The notes under the pieces are model-generated. The model was not told where the DNA came from. It was given only the letters and a program-made list of their open reading frames with translations, and did not search any database. Made by a program: the position numbers and the translations under genes. Source: Thermoleophilaceae bacterium (GTDB taxonomy: Bacteria > Actinomycetota > Thermoleophilia > Solirubrobacterales > JACPNS01). From it: 12,714 bases of DNA. The DNA is taken from positions 3,671-16,384 of the forward strand of contig JAEMRJ010000043.1 of NCBI GenBank assembly GCA_016463365.1, in the 5' to 3' direction. Below are positions 1-7,613 of the stretch, one piece after another (position 1 is the stretch's first letter; the number at the start of each line of letters is the position of its first letter).

Positions 1-676
1 TTGCTCCGGTTTCACCGGTGGGACCCATTGCGCCCTGCGCGCCAACTGCGCCTGTCGCGCCTGTCGCGCCATCGATTCCAGTTGCGCCGTCGTTTCCGGT
101 CGCGCCTGTCGCGCCATCGATTCCAGTCGCGCCATCGTTCCCTGTCGCGCCATCGTTCCCAGTCGCGCCGTCCGCTCCGGAAGCACCGGTTACTCCAGTA
201 GCGCCCTGCGGACCGGCGTCGCCTGTGGCCCCCTGCGCGCCAGTCGAACCGTTCGCGCCATCAGCGCCGGTAGCCCCGTCCGCACCGGTGGCGCCATCCG
301 CCCCGTCTGTACCCGCCGGCCCCATCGCGCCCTGAGCACCGATCGGACCTTGTGGTCCTACAGCGCCCTGCGAACCTTGCGGGCCAACCACGCCCGCGCA
401 GGCCGCGGTCGTCGCAACTCTTGCCGCCGCTGTTGCCGCCTTCGCCTTGTTCAGCGCAAGCTTCGCCTTGGCTCGCTTCTTCTTACCCTTGGCCTTCTTG
501 TACGCCGCGGTCTTGGCGACCACGTTTGTCGCCTGCTTGATGTAACCGTTTGCCGTTGGAACGCATTCTGCCGCAGATGCAGACCTGGTCAGCCCGAGCG
601 AAACAAGCAGGACGACGCAGAACGCAGTACAAGCTGCGAACAACCGCGTCCTGCGGTCGGCAAGTTCGAAGTTCAT
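1..676 (-). CDS. Secreted collagen-like (Gly-X-Y) repeat protein, 3' part missing
   Basis: The minus strand stays open from an ATG at 676 to the left edge (225 codons, no stop), so the C-terminus lies outside the window. A Shine-Dalgarno AAGGA (685-689 on the complement) sits 8 bases before the ATG and fixes the start. Residues 1-36 look like a signal peptide: charged start, hydrophobic core around 13-29, and a likely cleavage after SASAA. Residues about 48-92 are Lys/Ala-rich and probably helical. From residue 95 to the edge every third residue is glycine (43 full Gly-X-Y triplets, rich in GAT, GAD and GND), with no interruption. This is the pattern of bacterial collagen-like proteins, which form triple helices at the cell surface or in spore and exosporium layers. 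The missing part should hold more triplets and perhaps an anchor or globular head. Partners and function are unknown. The collagen-like call is firm; the role is not. Confidence 0.88.
   Translation of the reverse strand, partial: MNFELADRRTRLFAACTAFCVVLLVSLGLTRSASAAECVPTANGYIKQATNVVAKTAAYKKAKGKKKRAKAKLALNKAKAATAAARVATTAACAGVVGPQGSQGAVGPQGPIGAQGAMGPAGTDGADGATGADGATGADGANGSTGAQGATGDAGPQGATGVTGASGADGATGNDGATGNDGATGIDGATGATGNDGATGIDGATGATGAVGAQGAMGPTGETGA
56..145. repeat. 45-bp tandem repeat inside the collagen-like gene
   Basis: Two adjacent 45-bp units (56-100 and 101-145) match at 41 of 45 bases, and their first 27 bases are identical. On the coding (minus) strand each unit encodes five Gly-X-Y triplets, reading [15 protein letters not shown] twice at residues 180-209. 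Flanking triplets are related but degenerate. The high identity suggests recent unit duplication or slippage, so copy number may vary between strains. Confidence 0.8.
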
Positions 677-868
677 CGGGTGGGTCCTTGAAATTGTCTG
701 CCGAGCACCCCTGTGCGGGTAGGCGCGTCTGCCGGCGCCAGTGCTCAATACAGGTTTCGGCAGCTGTGGCCATCTGCCCAGCACAGGGGTAGGCCATACG
801 GCCAGTGCCAGATTGGTAGGTTGCGCAAAGCGCAGTACCGGCATACTGAATTTTTCAAGGGGAGTGTC
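677..868. promoter_or_regulatory. Divergent intergenic region with short inverted repeats
   Basis: This 192-base gap lies between the start of the collagen-like gene (minus) and the hydrolase gene (plus), so it should carry promoters for both. It contains a perfect 10-base inverted repeat, ACCCCTGTGC at 707-716 and GCACAGGGGT at 781-790, with 64 bases between the arms. It also contains a small dyad TGCGC-AAA-GCGCA at 822-834. A weak promoter candidate for the hydrolase is TTGCGC (821-826) with CATACT (842-847), but the 15-base spacer is short. No open frame here has coding character. Regulatory function is inferred from position only. Confidence 0.4.
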
Positions 869-1546
869 ATGGCTGGAGAGATGGTCGAGTTCGCGTCCAA
901 CGGAGGGGTCGCCGAGGGGTATCTCGCGACACCGCAAACACCCAACGGAAAGGCGCTGGTGGTGATCCAGGAATGGTGGGGCCTGGTGCCCGAAATCAAG
1001 GGCATCGCCGACCGCTACGCCGAGGCCGGTTACTACGCGCTCGTGCCCGACCACTTCCACGGCGAGTCGACCGAGCAGCCCGACGAGGCCCAGCAGCAGA
1101 TGATGGCCATGACGATCGAAGAGACCGAGAAAGAGCTGATCGGAGCCGTCGATTTTGTCGCCGAGAAGGCCGGGGCAGAGGTCGTCGGCTCAACGGGATA
1201 TTGCATCGGCGGAGCGCTCTGCCTGTACGCCGCAGCGCTCAATCCAAAGGTCGCCGCGAGTTCCAGTTTCTATTACGTCTTCCCGCACGGAAAGCCCGAG
1301 TGGAGCAAGATCGAAGGCCCCGTGATGATGCATTTCGGGACCGAGGACGACTTCATGTCCGTCAGCGACGTCGAAGGGCTGACTGCCGAGATGCAAGCCG
1401 CCGGTGTTGATGTCGTGACCGAGTTCTACGAGGGCGCAGGCCACGCTTTCTGCAACACAGCCAATCGTCTTGGCACCTACAACGAGGAGTATGCCGAGCT
1501 TGCGTTTGCGCGCAATCTCGACTTCTTCGACAAAAACCTCAGCTGA
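869..1546 (+). CDS. Dienelactone hydrolase family protein (alpha/beta hydrolase)
   Basis: This 225-residue protein has the usual length of the dienelactone hydrolase family, cytosolic enzymes that open lactone or ester bonds (the classic member acts in chlorocatechol breakdown). The nucleophile motif is GYCIGG with Cys112. The acid is Asp160 or Asp161 (TEDDF) and the histidine is His192 (GAGHAF). The Cys-Asp-His spacing of about 48 and 32 matches the classic enzyme, and Glu35 in QEWWG corresponds to the glutamate that primes the cysteine there. There is no signal peptide. The ATG at 869 is chosen because AAGGGGAG lies just upstream and homology-like sequence begins there; the frame stays open upstream but that extension does not look coding. 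No other catechol-pathway gene is nearby, so the substrate is unknown. The family is secure; the reaction is not. Confidence 0.9.
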   Translation: MAGEMVEFASNGGVAEGYLATPQTPNGKALVVIQEWWGLVPEIKGIADRYAEAGYYALVPDHFHGESTEQPDEAQQQMMAMTIEETEKELIGAVDFVAEKAGAEVVGSTGYCIGGALCLYAAALNPKVAASSSFYYVFPHGKPEWSKIEGPVMMHFGTEDDFMSVSDVEGLTAEMQAAGVDVVTEFYEGAGHAFCNTANRLGTYNEEYAELAFARNLDFFDKNLS

Positions 1547-1568
1547 CGCGCCCGTTAGATTGGCAGTC

Positions 1569-2120
1569 ATGAGACGAATGATTTCCAACTCGCTGGCGGC
1601 GGTCGTGGTGGCCGGCGCCCTGCTTGCCGGCTGCGGCGGAGGCGGCGAGCAGAGCTTCACCACCCCGACATACCCGTTCAGTTTCAGTTACCCGGACGGT
1701 TGGACAGTCTCGCGCGGTGCGAATTTCACCTACGGCTCGAGTGACACAGCCGTGCGGTCGGTATCGGCCGCGCTCAAGGAGCCCTACGACCAGGTGACGA
1801 TCACCCAGTACAAGCTCAAAAAGACGCTCCCCGCCGGGGTCAACGGCTACCAGCCGGAGGTCGATCGGATCGTCGCGCGCCTGACCAAGCAGGCCGGCGG
1901 TGAAGCCGGCGACGCGAAGGTCGTCAAGTACGGCGGAATCCCGGGCTACCAGTACATCGTCGAATACCCGGGTGGCGGCAACGTCAAGCTGCAGAACAAG
2001 TTGACGTTCCTCTTCAAGGGTCAGCAGGAATTTCAGATCAACTGTCAGTCCTCAGAGAAGAACCGCAAGGCGCTGCTTGAGGGCTGCGATCAGATCCTCG
2101 GGTCGCTGCAGTTCAAGTAA
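1569..2120 (+). CDS. Small secreted lipoprotein, PsbP-like
   Basis: The 183-residue product begins with a lipoprotein signal: MRR, a hydrophobic stretch, then a lipobox L-A-G-C with Cys22 followed by a glycine-rich linker. It should be lipidated and anchored outside the cytoplasmic membrane. The mature part begins with FTTPTYPFSFSYPDGW, a pattern typical of PsbP-like or DUF1795-like small domains, and ends in GSLQFK, also common at the end of that fold. Two cysteines near the C-terminus (in INCQSS and EGCDQ) could form a disulfide. The gene starts 22 bases after the hydrolase stop on the same strand and is probably co-transcribed. The ATG at 1569 has no strong Shine-Dalgarno, and the ATG three codons later is an alternative. 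An upstream in-frame extension is rejected because it would bury the signal peptide. The 3' end overlaps the convergent neighbour by 8 bases. Function is unknown. Confidence 0.85.
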   Translation: MRRMISNSLAAVVVAGALLAGCGGGGEQSFTTPTYPFSFSYPDGWTVSRGANFTYGSSDTAVRSVSAALKEPYDQVTITQYKLKKTLPAGVNGYQPEVDRIVARLTKQAGGEAGDAKVVKYGGIPGYQYIVEYPGGGNVKLQNKLTFLFKGQQEFQINCQSSEKNRKALLEGCDQILGSLQFK

Positions 2121-4218
2121 GGCTTTGCCAGGGCCCGTCGCCCTCGCGAACCTCAGCGTCGATCATCCGCACGCCGCTCACATCCGCGGGCAGCCGCAGC
2201 CTCACGAGCCGCTCCTGAGCCGGGACCGCGAATTCGACCATCGTCGTCGCGTTGGCCTTCAACGTGATCGCTCGGCCACCGGCCAGCTTCAAACGCGCAG
2301 CACGGACCGACCTGAGCTTCAGGCGCACCTCGCCCGGCTGATCCAGGAATGTGGTCACGCTGGCCTGGGCTTTCATGAGTCCTGTCCCAGGGTTGCGCCC
2401 GCTCAGGAAGCTGAATATCTGCGCGGGTTGCGGCGCAAACACAACTGTGGCTGCGGTGCCGGCAGAGCTCACGCGCCGGGTCTCGCCGCGCAGGTGCATC
2501 GTCAGCTGCTCATTGCGCATGTGCCACGCGTCGGGCAGCTGCGGGCAGTCCTTGCTGAAGATTCTGCCACTTGCGGACCAGCTGAACCGGCAGTGCGGGG
2601 TGAAGATCGGCGGCGACGAAACCGGCGGCGAGCCACTGACAAACAACCTCGTCAGGTTGGGGTTCCAGAACTCGTCCTGGAAGTACTCGATCCGCTCGGT
2701 CCCCTGCGGCACGATCATGCCCACCTCGTCCCTGGTCGCCCGCTGGACGAAGCTCACCGGCTGCGGCTGAAGCGACTTTGAGTCCGCGGCGTACAGATGG
2801 CCATAACTCCACGCTCGCGCCTGAGTGATCACCAGCACCAGCAGGGGCAGCGCGATCGCGAGGAAACCGGCGTAGCGCTTGAAGCTCTCGTGGCGGGTGT
2901 CGATCGTCGAGCAGATGTAGACAATCGCCAGCAGCGCACTCACGCCCGCTGCCAGCAGGCCGACCTGCGTGAACGGCCCTTCGTGGTTGCTGACGAAGTA
3001 GCTGAGATAGGTCAGGCCGAACGCCTCGTAAGAAAACGGCGTCGCCAGAGTGTCTGCCTGAAATCCGCTGATCACGACCAGCGCAACCAGCGAGGTGATG
3101 ATCGCGGCGCGCGGGCTGACCCTCCCCCGCGCTGCCATCAGTCCGGTGAAGAAGATTGGTCCGAGATAGAAGATGTAGCGCTCGTAGAAGAGATTCAGAA
3201 CGCGCCAGTACTCGGGGCTGGTTGCAGAGAACCACGCGACCTGGGCGACCAGCAGCAGCGTCGCCAGGTATGCCAGCGCGATCAGCGCGCCGATCCGCGG
3301 ATCGCGGCGATTCTTCCGCGTGGCAATCAGTGCAAACGTCGCGATCGCCGGCACCACGGCAACGACCAGAAAAACGTCGGCGGCAAACGACTTCGTCCAG
3401 AAGCTCGCGTTGCCCGCAGTCAGCGGGATCGTCGTGAAGAGACCGCCATAGATTCCGATCACGGAATCGCGCGCAACCAGCAACAGCAGGAGTATGAGCA
3501 GCAGTCCCGCTCCCAGCATCGCCAGCGCGAGCTTCTGCTGCGAGAGAAACTCGCGAGCGCCTTCGCGGCCGCGCATCATTGCAACCAACACGATCGAAGC
3601 GAAGAAGATCGGCATCAGCACCACGAACTGCGTCCGCGTGACGACTGCGAGCGCGATCAGCGCCACGGCCAGCACAGTGTTGCGCGCACGGGGCACGGCG
3701 CAGGCGAGCAGGATCGCAGCCAGCGCCGCGGTGCAGGTGGGGTACGCGAGCGTCTCGGTGCCGACCAGCCCGGTGTAGTTCATCGCCGGAACGAGGATCG
3801 CGAATGCCGCTGCAACGTACGCCGCGGATCTGTCGACGAACAGGCGCGCCATGAAGAAGGCGGGAAAGACCGTCGCAGTCATCATCAGCGAGTTGATCGC
3901 GTGCACCAGGTCCAGCCGACCCTGCACGCTCGAAGCGAGCTCGAAGGCCGGGGCGATTGAGACCGGATAAAGGAACGAGCGCAGCGGCACGTTCACACCG
4001 CGCCACGTGAAGCCATCCCCGGCCGCGAAGCTCTTGGCGAGAGCCCAGTAGAGAAACTCATCCTGTTGATGACGCGGCGTCACGTACCCGCGGGCGAGCA
4101 GGTAGTAGCCGACGGCGGCCAGTAGCCAGACGCCCGACAGGATCAGCAGATCAACACGGTGGTGGTGCAGCCAGTGCGCCGCGTCCGTCCGCCAGCTGCT
4201 CAGAGCAGCGACTGCCAT
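2113..4218 (-). CDS. Polytopic membrane protein, probable GT-C type glycosyltransferase (paralogue B)
   Basis: This 701-residue protein has a short N-terminal cytoplasmic segment, roughly 12-13 hydrophobic helices up to about residue 467, and a soluble C-terminal region of about 230 residues that is likely outside the membrane. The first outside loop carries QDEF (Asp53-Glu54), the place where GT-C enzymes of the ArnT/PMT type have catalytic acidic residues. Such enzymes move sugars from polyprenyl-phosphate carriers. The C-terminal region contains Cys543 and Cys558 and ends in a beta-rich stretch. The upstream gene is a paralogue sharing RTQFVVL, FYERY, LGPIFF, SGFQ, the cysteine pair and the ending DGxWQSL. 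The ATG at 4218 lies inside the upstream gene (19-base overlap) with AGGA 7 bases ahead, so translation is probably coupled. The stop overlaps the convergent lipoprotein gene by 8 bases. The GT-C assignment rests on topology and the loop motif. Donor and acceptor are unknown. Confidence 0.82.
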   Translation of the reverse strand: MAVAALSSWRTDAAHWLHHHRVDLLILSGVWLLAAVGYYLLARGYVTPRHQQDEFLYWALAKSFAAGDGFTWRGVNVPLRSFLYPVSIAPAFELASSVQGRLDLVHAINSLMMTATVFPAFFMARLFVDRSAAYVAAAFAILVPAMNYTGLVGTETLAYPTCTAALAAILLACAVPRARNTVLAVALIALAVVTRTQFVVLMPIFFASIVLVAMMRGREGAREFLSQQKLALAMLGAGLLLILLLLLVARDSVIGIYGGLFTTIPLTAGNASFWTKSFAADVFLVVAVVPAIATFALIATRKNRRDPRIGALIALAYLATLLLVAQVAWFSATSPEYWRVLNLFYERYIFYLGPIFFTGLMAARGRVSPRAAIITSLVALVVISGFQADTLATPFSYEAFGLTYLSYFVSNHEGPFTQVGLLAAGVSALLAIVYICSTIDTRHESFKRYAGFLAIALPLLVLVITQARAWSYGHLYAADSKSLQPQPVSFVQRATRDEVGMIVPQGTERIEYFQDEFWNPNLTRLFVSGSPPVSSPPIFTPHCRFSWSASGRIFSKDCPQLPDAWHMRNEQLTMHLRGETRRVSSAGTAATVVFAPQPAQIFSFLSGRNPGTGLMKAQASVTTFLDQPGEVRLKLRSVRAARLKLAGGRAITLKANATTMVEFAVPAQERLVRLRLPADVSGVRMIDAEVREGDGPWQSLT

Positions 4219-6314
4219 GTGCCGTCCTGCAGTCGCACGGACAACTTCTCAACGAACACTTCGCTCGGAAGGCCGTTCGGTGTCTTGGCCGAGAGGGTCG
4301 TCAATGTCTCGTCGGCTGGAAGCTTCACGACCATCTGCTCGCGCTTGCCGGGTTGGATGATCTCCGAGCCGCCGCCCTCGACCCGCACGACCACCTCGGA
4401 TCTGACTGCGCGCAGGTCAACCCGCATGTCGCCGGGCTTGTCGAGGAATGTGCGGATGTTCATCGCGCCCTGAACCAGCTTGCTTCGGACGTTTCGGCCG
4501 TCGGTCAGCGACAGAATCCGTGGTGGCGGTTCGCCGACCATCAGGGTCAGGGTCGGCCATGCGGGCGACGGGTGTACGCGCTTGGTCTCGTCTTTCAGGT
4601 GCATGGTCACGTTGTCGCTGCGCAGGTACCAGGCACTTGGCACGCTGTCGCAGCCGGTGCCGAGGATCTCGCCGGTCTTCGACCAGTCGAATTTGCAGTT
4701 CGGCGAGTACATGATCGGCGAGACAATCGGCTTTGCGTCTGTGGCGAAGGCGCGCACGACGCGGTTGTTCCAGAATTCGGTCGTGAAGTACGAAAGCGGA
4801 TCGTCCGTCGAGGTGATGATCATCCCGACTTCTTCGTCGGTGTTCTTGTCGATGAAGTTGGCCGGCTTGGGGAACTGGTCGAAGGACTGGGTCGAGTACT
4901 TGCGCGCTTCGCTCCAGGTCTTGATCTGGGCCTGCGTCAGCCACACGAATGTGAACGCGATCAACGTCCAGTAGAGGATCTTCCGGACCAGCTTGTGATC
5001 GATTGTCGAGAGCACGTAGACCGCTCCGACCAGCAGCGTTACGCGCGCCAGCATCATCCCGATTTTCGGCGCGATGTCCGGATGCGTGCTCATGTAGTTC
5101 GCGATCGTCGTCAGGCCGAAGGAGTCATACGAGAACGGCACGAGGACGGCGTCGGTCTGGAATCCGCTCATGATCGCCGTGGCTGCCGCGACCGACACCA
5201 ACGCGGAAGTCCACGACACGCGATTCCAGGAAGCGAGCAGCCCGACGAAGAAGATCGGCCCCAGATAGAACATGTAGCGCTCGTAGAAGATGTTCCGCGC
5301 ACGCCACTGGTACGGGTTGGTCGCCGAGAACCAGGAGATCTGCGCGATGAAGAAGAGCGACGCCATCACCGCCAGCGCCAGCAGCGCGCCGATCAGGGGA
5401 TCGCGCCTGTTCTCGGCCCGGCCGAACATCGCCATTGTCGCGATCACCGGAACGATTCCGCAGAGCAGATACACGTCAGCCGTGAAGGCCTTGACCCAGA
5501 ACCAGAGCGCCGAGAACTCCAGCGCTACGCCGTCGAAAACCCCTTGATAAAGCCCGAAAGCGCCCTTGCCCTGCGCAAGAATCGCGATGGCGCCAATCAC
5601 GCCGAGGACAACGATGGTGAGCCACACCGATCGCCGTGCTTTCAGGTACTGCATGCGACTGCCGGGCTCGGCCATCACTGCCGCGAACAGCAGAGTGCCG
5701 AGGAAGATCGGGAGCAGCACCACAAACTGCGTGCGCGCGAGCATCGCCAGGACGATCAGCGCAAACGCGAGAATCGTGTTGCGTGGACGTGGCCGCGCGA
5801 GCGCCAGCAGGATCGCCCCGCAGGCAGCGGTGAACAGGAAGTAGCCGAGGTTTTCGGTGCCGACGATCCCCGCGTAGTTCATCGCCGGAACAGAAACCGT
5901 CAGCAGCGCAACGACCAGCGCCCGCCAGCGATCCAGGTAGAGGCGGCCCAGGAGATACGCCGGGAAGAGCGTCCCGACGATCATCATCGAGTTGATCAGG
6001 TGCACGCCCGTGTACTGGCCGGGAACCGTATTTGCGAACCAGAAAGCCGGAGCAAGCAGCAGCGGGTAGAGCGTGCTGCGCATCTGTAGGTCCGCCCCGC
6101 GCCAGGTCATCCCGTCGCCGCCGGCCCAGTTCTTTGCCAGTGCCCAGAAGAGGAACTCGTCCTGGTAGCGACGCGGTGACTCGTGGCCGGTCGCGAGCAA
6201 GTAGATGATCACCGTCAGCAGGGCCCAGATGCCGGTGATGATCCAAAGCTCAAAGCCACGCTCGCGCAGCCAGGCGCCGGCGTCGCTGCGCCATTCTGCA
6301 AAGTTCGCTTTCAC
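4200..6314 (-). CDS. Polytopic membrane protein, probable GT-C type glycosyltransferase (paralogue A)
   Basis: This 704-residue protein is the first gene of a tandem minus-strand pair. Its first helix is at about 22-42. The following outside loop has YQDEF with Asp52-Glu53, then WALAKNWAGGDG and TWRG, all shared with the downstream paralogue. About a dozen further helices follow up to residue 463, then a soluble region (465-704) with Cys540 and Cys555, the same 15-residue step as in the paralogue, and a beta-rich end. The topology and loop acids resemble ArnT/PMT-type GT-C enzymes that use lipid-linked sugars. The start is GTG at 6314: an in-frame stop lies five codons upstream, and the N-terminus aligns with the paralogue (WRSDAGAWL against WRTDAAHWL). 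No clear Shine-Dalgarno is visible. The palindrome at 6368-6394 lies 53 bases upstream and could act here too. An alternative is a non-catalytic membrane protein with a GT-C fold. Confidence 0.82.
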   Translation of the reverse strand: MKANFAEWRSDAGAWLRERGFELWIITGIWALLTVIIYLLATGHESPRRYQDEFLFWALAKNWAGGDGMTWRGADLQMRSTLYPLLLAPAFWFANTVPGQYTGVHLINSMMIVGTLFPAYLLGRLYLDRWRALVVALLTVSVPAMNYAGIVGTENLGYFLFTAACGAILLALARPRPRNTILAFALIVLAMLARTQFVVLLPIFLGTLLFAAVMAEPGSRMQYLKARRSVWLTIVVLGVIGAIAILAQGKGAFGLYQGVFDGVALEFSALWFWVKAFTADVYLLCGIVPVIATMAMFGRAENRRDPLIGALLALAVMASLFFIAQISWFSATNPYQWRARNIFYERYMFYLGPIFFVGLLASWNRVSWTSALVSVAAATAIMSGFQTDAVLVPFSYDSFGLTTIANYMSTHPDIAPKIGMMLARVTLLVGAVYVLSTIDHKLVRKILYWTLIAFTFVWLTQAQIKTWSEARKYSTQSFDQFPKPANFIDKNTDEEVGMIITSTDDPLSYFTTEFWNNRVVRAFATDAKPIVSPIMYSPNCKFDWSKTGEILGTGCDSVPSAWYLRSDNVTMHLKDETKRVHPSPAWPTLTLMVGEPPPRILSLTDGRNVRSKLVQGAMNIRTFLDKPGDMRVDLRAVRSEVVVRVEGGGSEIIQPGKREQMVVKLPADETLTTLSAKTPNGLPSEVFVEKLSVRLQDGTWQSLL

Positions 6315-6367
6315 GTATCGGCGAGACTAATCGCGAATCCGGCCGCAGGTTTCGGTGCGCTTCGGAT

Positions 6368-6394
6368 AAAGTAAGAACTAGAACTTCTTACTTT
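6368..6394. promoter_or_regulatory. Palindromic operator, copy 1, upstream of the acyl-CoA dehydrogenase gene
   Basis: Perfect 10-base arms, AAAGTAAGAA (6368-6377) and TTCTTACTTT (6385-6394), flank a 7-base spacer. The site ends 37 bases before the dehydrogenase ATG and lies 53 bases before the GTG of the divergent membrane-protein gene. It is not followed by a T-run in either direction, so a terminator is unlikely. Nearly the same sequence recurs at 8495-8520 before the short-chain dehydrogenase. This size and symmetry suits a dimeric repressor such as TetR or GntR family proteins. The identity of the regulator is unknown and no regulator gene is in the window. Confidence 0.7.
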
Positions 6395-6431
6395 CTACTT
6401 TCACCGAGTCAGACCCCGCGGAGGATCAACG

Positions 6432-7613
6432 ATGGAATCAGGAACGATCAAGCCCGACTTCGCCGCCAGCACGCGGCACTTCATCTTCACCGAAGAGCAC
6501 GAGCAGTTGCGCGAGACGATCGAGCGCTTTGCCAAGGCCGAGCTCGCACCCAACGCCGAGGAGTGGGAGAAGACCACATTTCCCGACTCCGTGATCAAGC
6601 GCATGGGCGACCTGGGATTCCTTGGCCTGACAATGCCCGAGGAGTACGGCGGTCAGGGCGGTGACTACTTCACCAGTGTCGTGCGCTCGGAGGCGCTCGC
6701 CTATTCCAACAGCGGCGGACTGAACATGGGTATCGCGGTTCAGACCGACATGGCGATGCCGCCGATCGAGAAGTTCGGCTCGCCTGAAATCAAAGAGAAA
6801 TATCTGCGCGGAGCAATTGCCGGCGACATCATTCTCTGTCTCGGCATCACCGAGCCGGATGCGGGATCCGATGTGGCGGCGATCAAGACGCGCGCCGTGC
6901 GCGATGGGGACGACTACGTCATAAACGGTTCGAAGGTGTTCATCACCAACGGCCTGCGCGCTGACGCCATCGTTCTTGTCACCAAGACCGACGACTCGAC
7001 CGGCTACGACGGCTTCAGCCTTTTCATCGTCGACACCGACACCCCCGGGTTCGAGGTCTCGCGCAAGCTTGAGAAGCTCGGCATGCACGCTTCGGACACA
7101 GCAGAGCTCAGCTTCCATGACATGCGCGTGCCCGCCGCCAACATGCTCGGCGAAGAGGGCAAGGGCTTCTACAACATCATGTGGGAGCTCCAGGGCGAAC
7201 GCCTCGTCGCCGCGTGTGGTTGCGTCGCCGGCGCGCAGCGCGTCCTCGAGCAGACCATGGAGTATGCAAAGGAGCGCCAGGCCTTTGGCCGCCCGATCGG
7301 CAAGTTCCAGGCGATCCGCCACAAGATCGCCGCGATGAGCACGAAGATCGAGGCAGCACGGCAGTTCAACTACTACGTCGCGTGGCTGGTGGACAACGGC
7401 CAGTACCCCGTCCGCGAAATCTCACAGGCCAAGTTGTTCGCCTCGCAGATCGGCTTTGAGGTCACCGACGAGTGCCTGCAGATCCACGGCGGTTGGGGCT
7501 ACATGAAGGAATACGGGATCGAGCGCGCCTGGCGTGACATGCGACTGAACCGTATTGGTGCCGGTACTGACGAAGTGATGCTTGACGTGATCGGTCGTAG
7601 CTACGGCTTCTGA
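6432..7613 (+). CDS. Acyl-CoA dehydrogenase (FAD flavoprotein)
   Basis: This 393-residue protein has the full family length. Members form a trans-2,3 double bond in an acyl-CoA and pass electrons to ETF; they act in the cytosol in fatty-acid or branched-chain acid breakdown. The N-terminal helical domain begins near residue 18. The signature LGITEPDAGSD is at 137-147, a beta domain follows to about 235, and the C-terminal helical domain contains RQAFGRPIGKFQ and QIHGGWGYMKEYGIERAWRD. At the usual C-terminal catalytic glutamate position of medium- and short-chain enzymes this protein has Ala377 (GAGT). Instead, Glu256 in LQGERLVAA matches the base used by isovaleryl-CoA and long-chain acyl-CoA dehydrogenases. 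GGAGGA (6420-6425) is 6 bases before the ATG. The palindrome upstream suggests repressor control. The 3' end overlaps the convergent protease gene by 13 bases. The class is secure; the chain-length preference is inferred. Confidence 0.95.
   Translation: MESGTIKPDFAASTRHFIFTEEHEQLRETIERFAKAELAPNAEEWEKTTFPDSVIKRMGDLGFLGLTMPEEYGGQGGDYFTSVVRSEALAYSNSGGLNMGIAVQTDMAMPPIEKFGSPEIKEKYLRGAIAGDIILCLGITEPDAGSDVAAIKTRAVRDGDDYVINGSKVFITNGLRADAIVLVTKTDDSTGYDGFSLFIVDTDTPGFEVSRKLEKLGMHASDTAELSFHDMRVPAANMLGEEGKGFYNIMWELQGERLVAACGCVAGAQRVLEQTMEYAKERQAFGRPIGKFQAIRHKIAAMSTKIEAARQFNYYVAWLVDNGQYPVREISQAKLFASQIGFEVTDECLQIHGGWGYMKEYGIERAWRDMRLNRIGAGTDEVMLDVIGRSYGF

Noticed and set aside
56..175. Possible CRISPR-like array
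   Set aside because: Units are contiguous 45-bp coding repeats without unique spacers and keep the Gly-X-Y reading frame.
18..335. Plus-strand open frame rich in Ala and Pro repeats
   Set aside because: It is the exact complement of the Gly-X-Y gene. The minus frame has a signal peptide and a Shine-Dalgarno, and the plus frame has neither.
483..797. Minus-strand open frame overlapping the collagen-like gene start
   Set aside because: It is out of frame with the signal-peptide gene, has a Cys/Arg-rich random composition and no ribosome site.
713..868. Upstream extension of the hydrolase frame
   Set aside because: The extra 52 residues do not resemble the family, and the strong AAGGGGAG site supports the ATG at 869.
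2797..3960. Long plus-strand open frame opposite paralogue B
   Set aside because: Same reason: low-complexity Arg/Gln/Asp composition with no recognisable motif and no ribosome site.
4353..6089. Long plus-strand open frame (578 codons) opposite paralogue A
   Set aside because: It is rich in Arg, His, Asp and Glu as expected from the complement of a GC-rich membrane gene. The minus frame has clear helices and a paralogue.
6438..7322. Minus-strand open frame opposite the acyl-CoA dehydrogenase
   Set aside because: The plus frame carries all family motifs, and the minus frame is a complement shadow.
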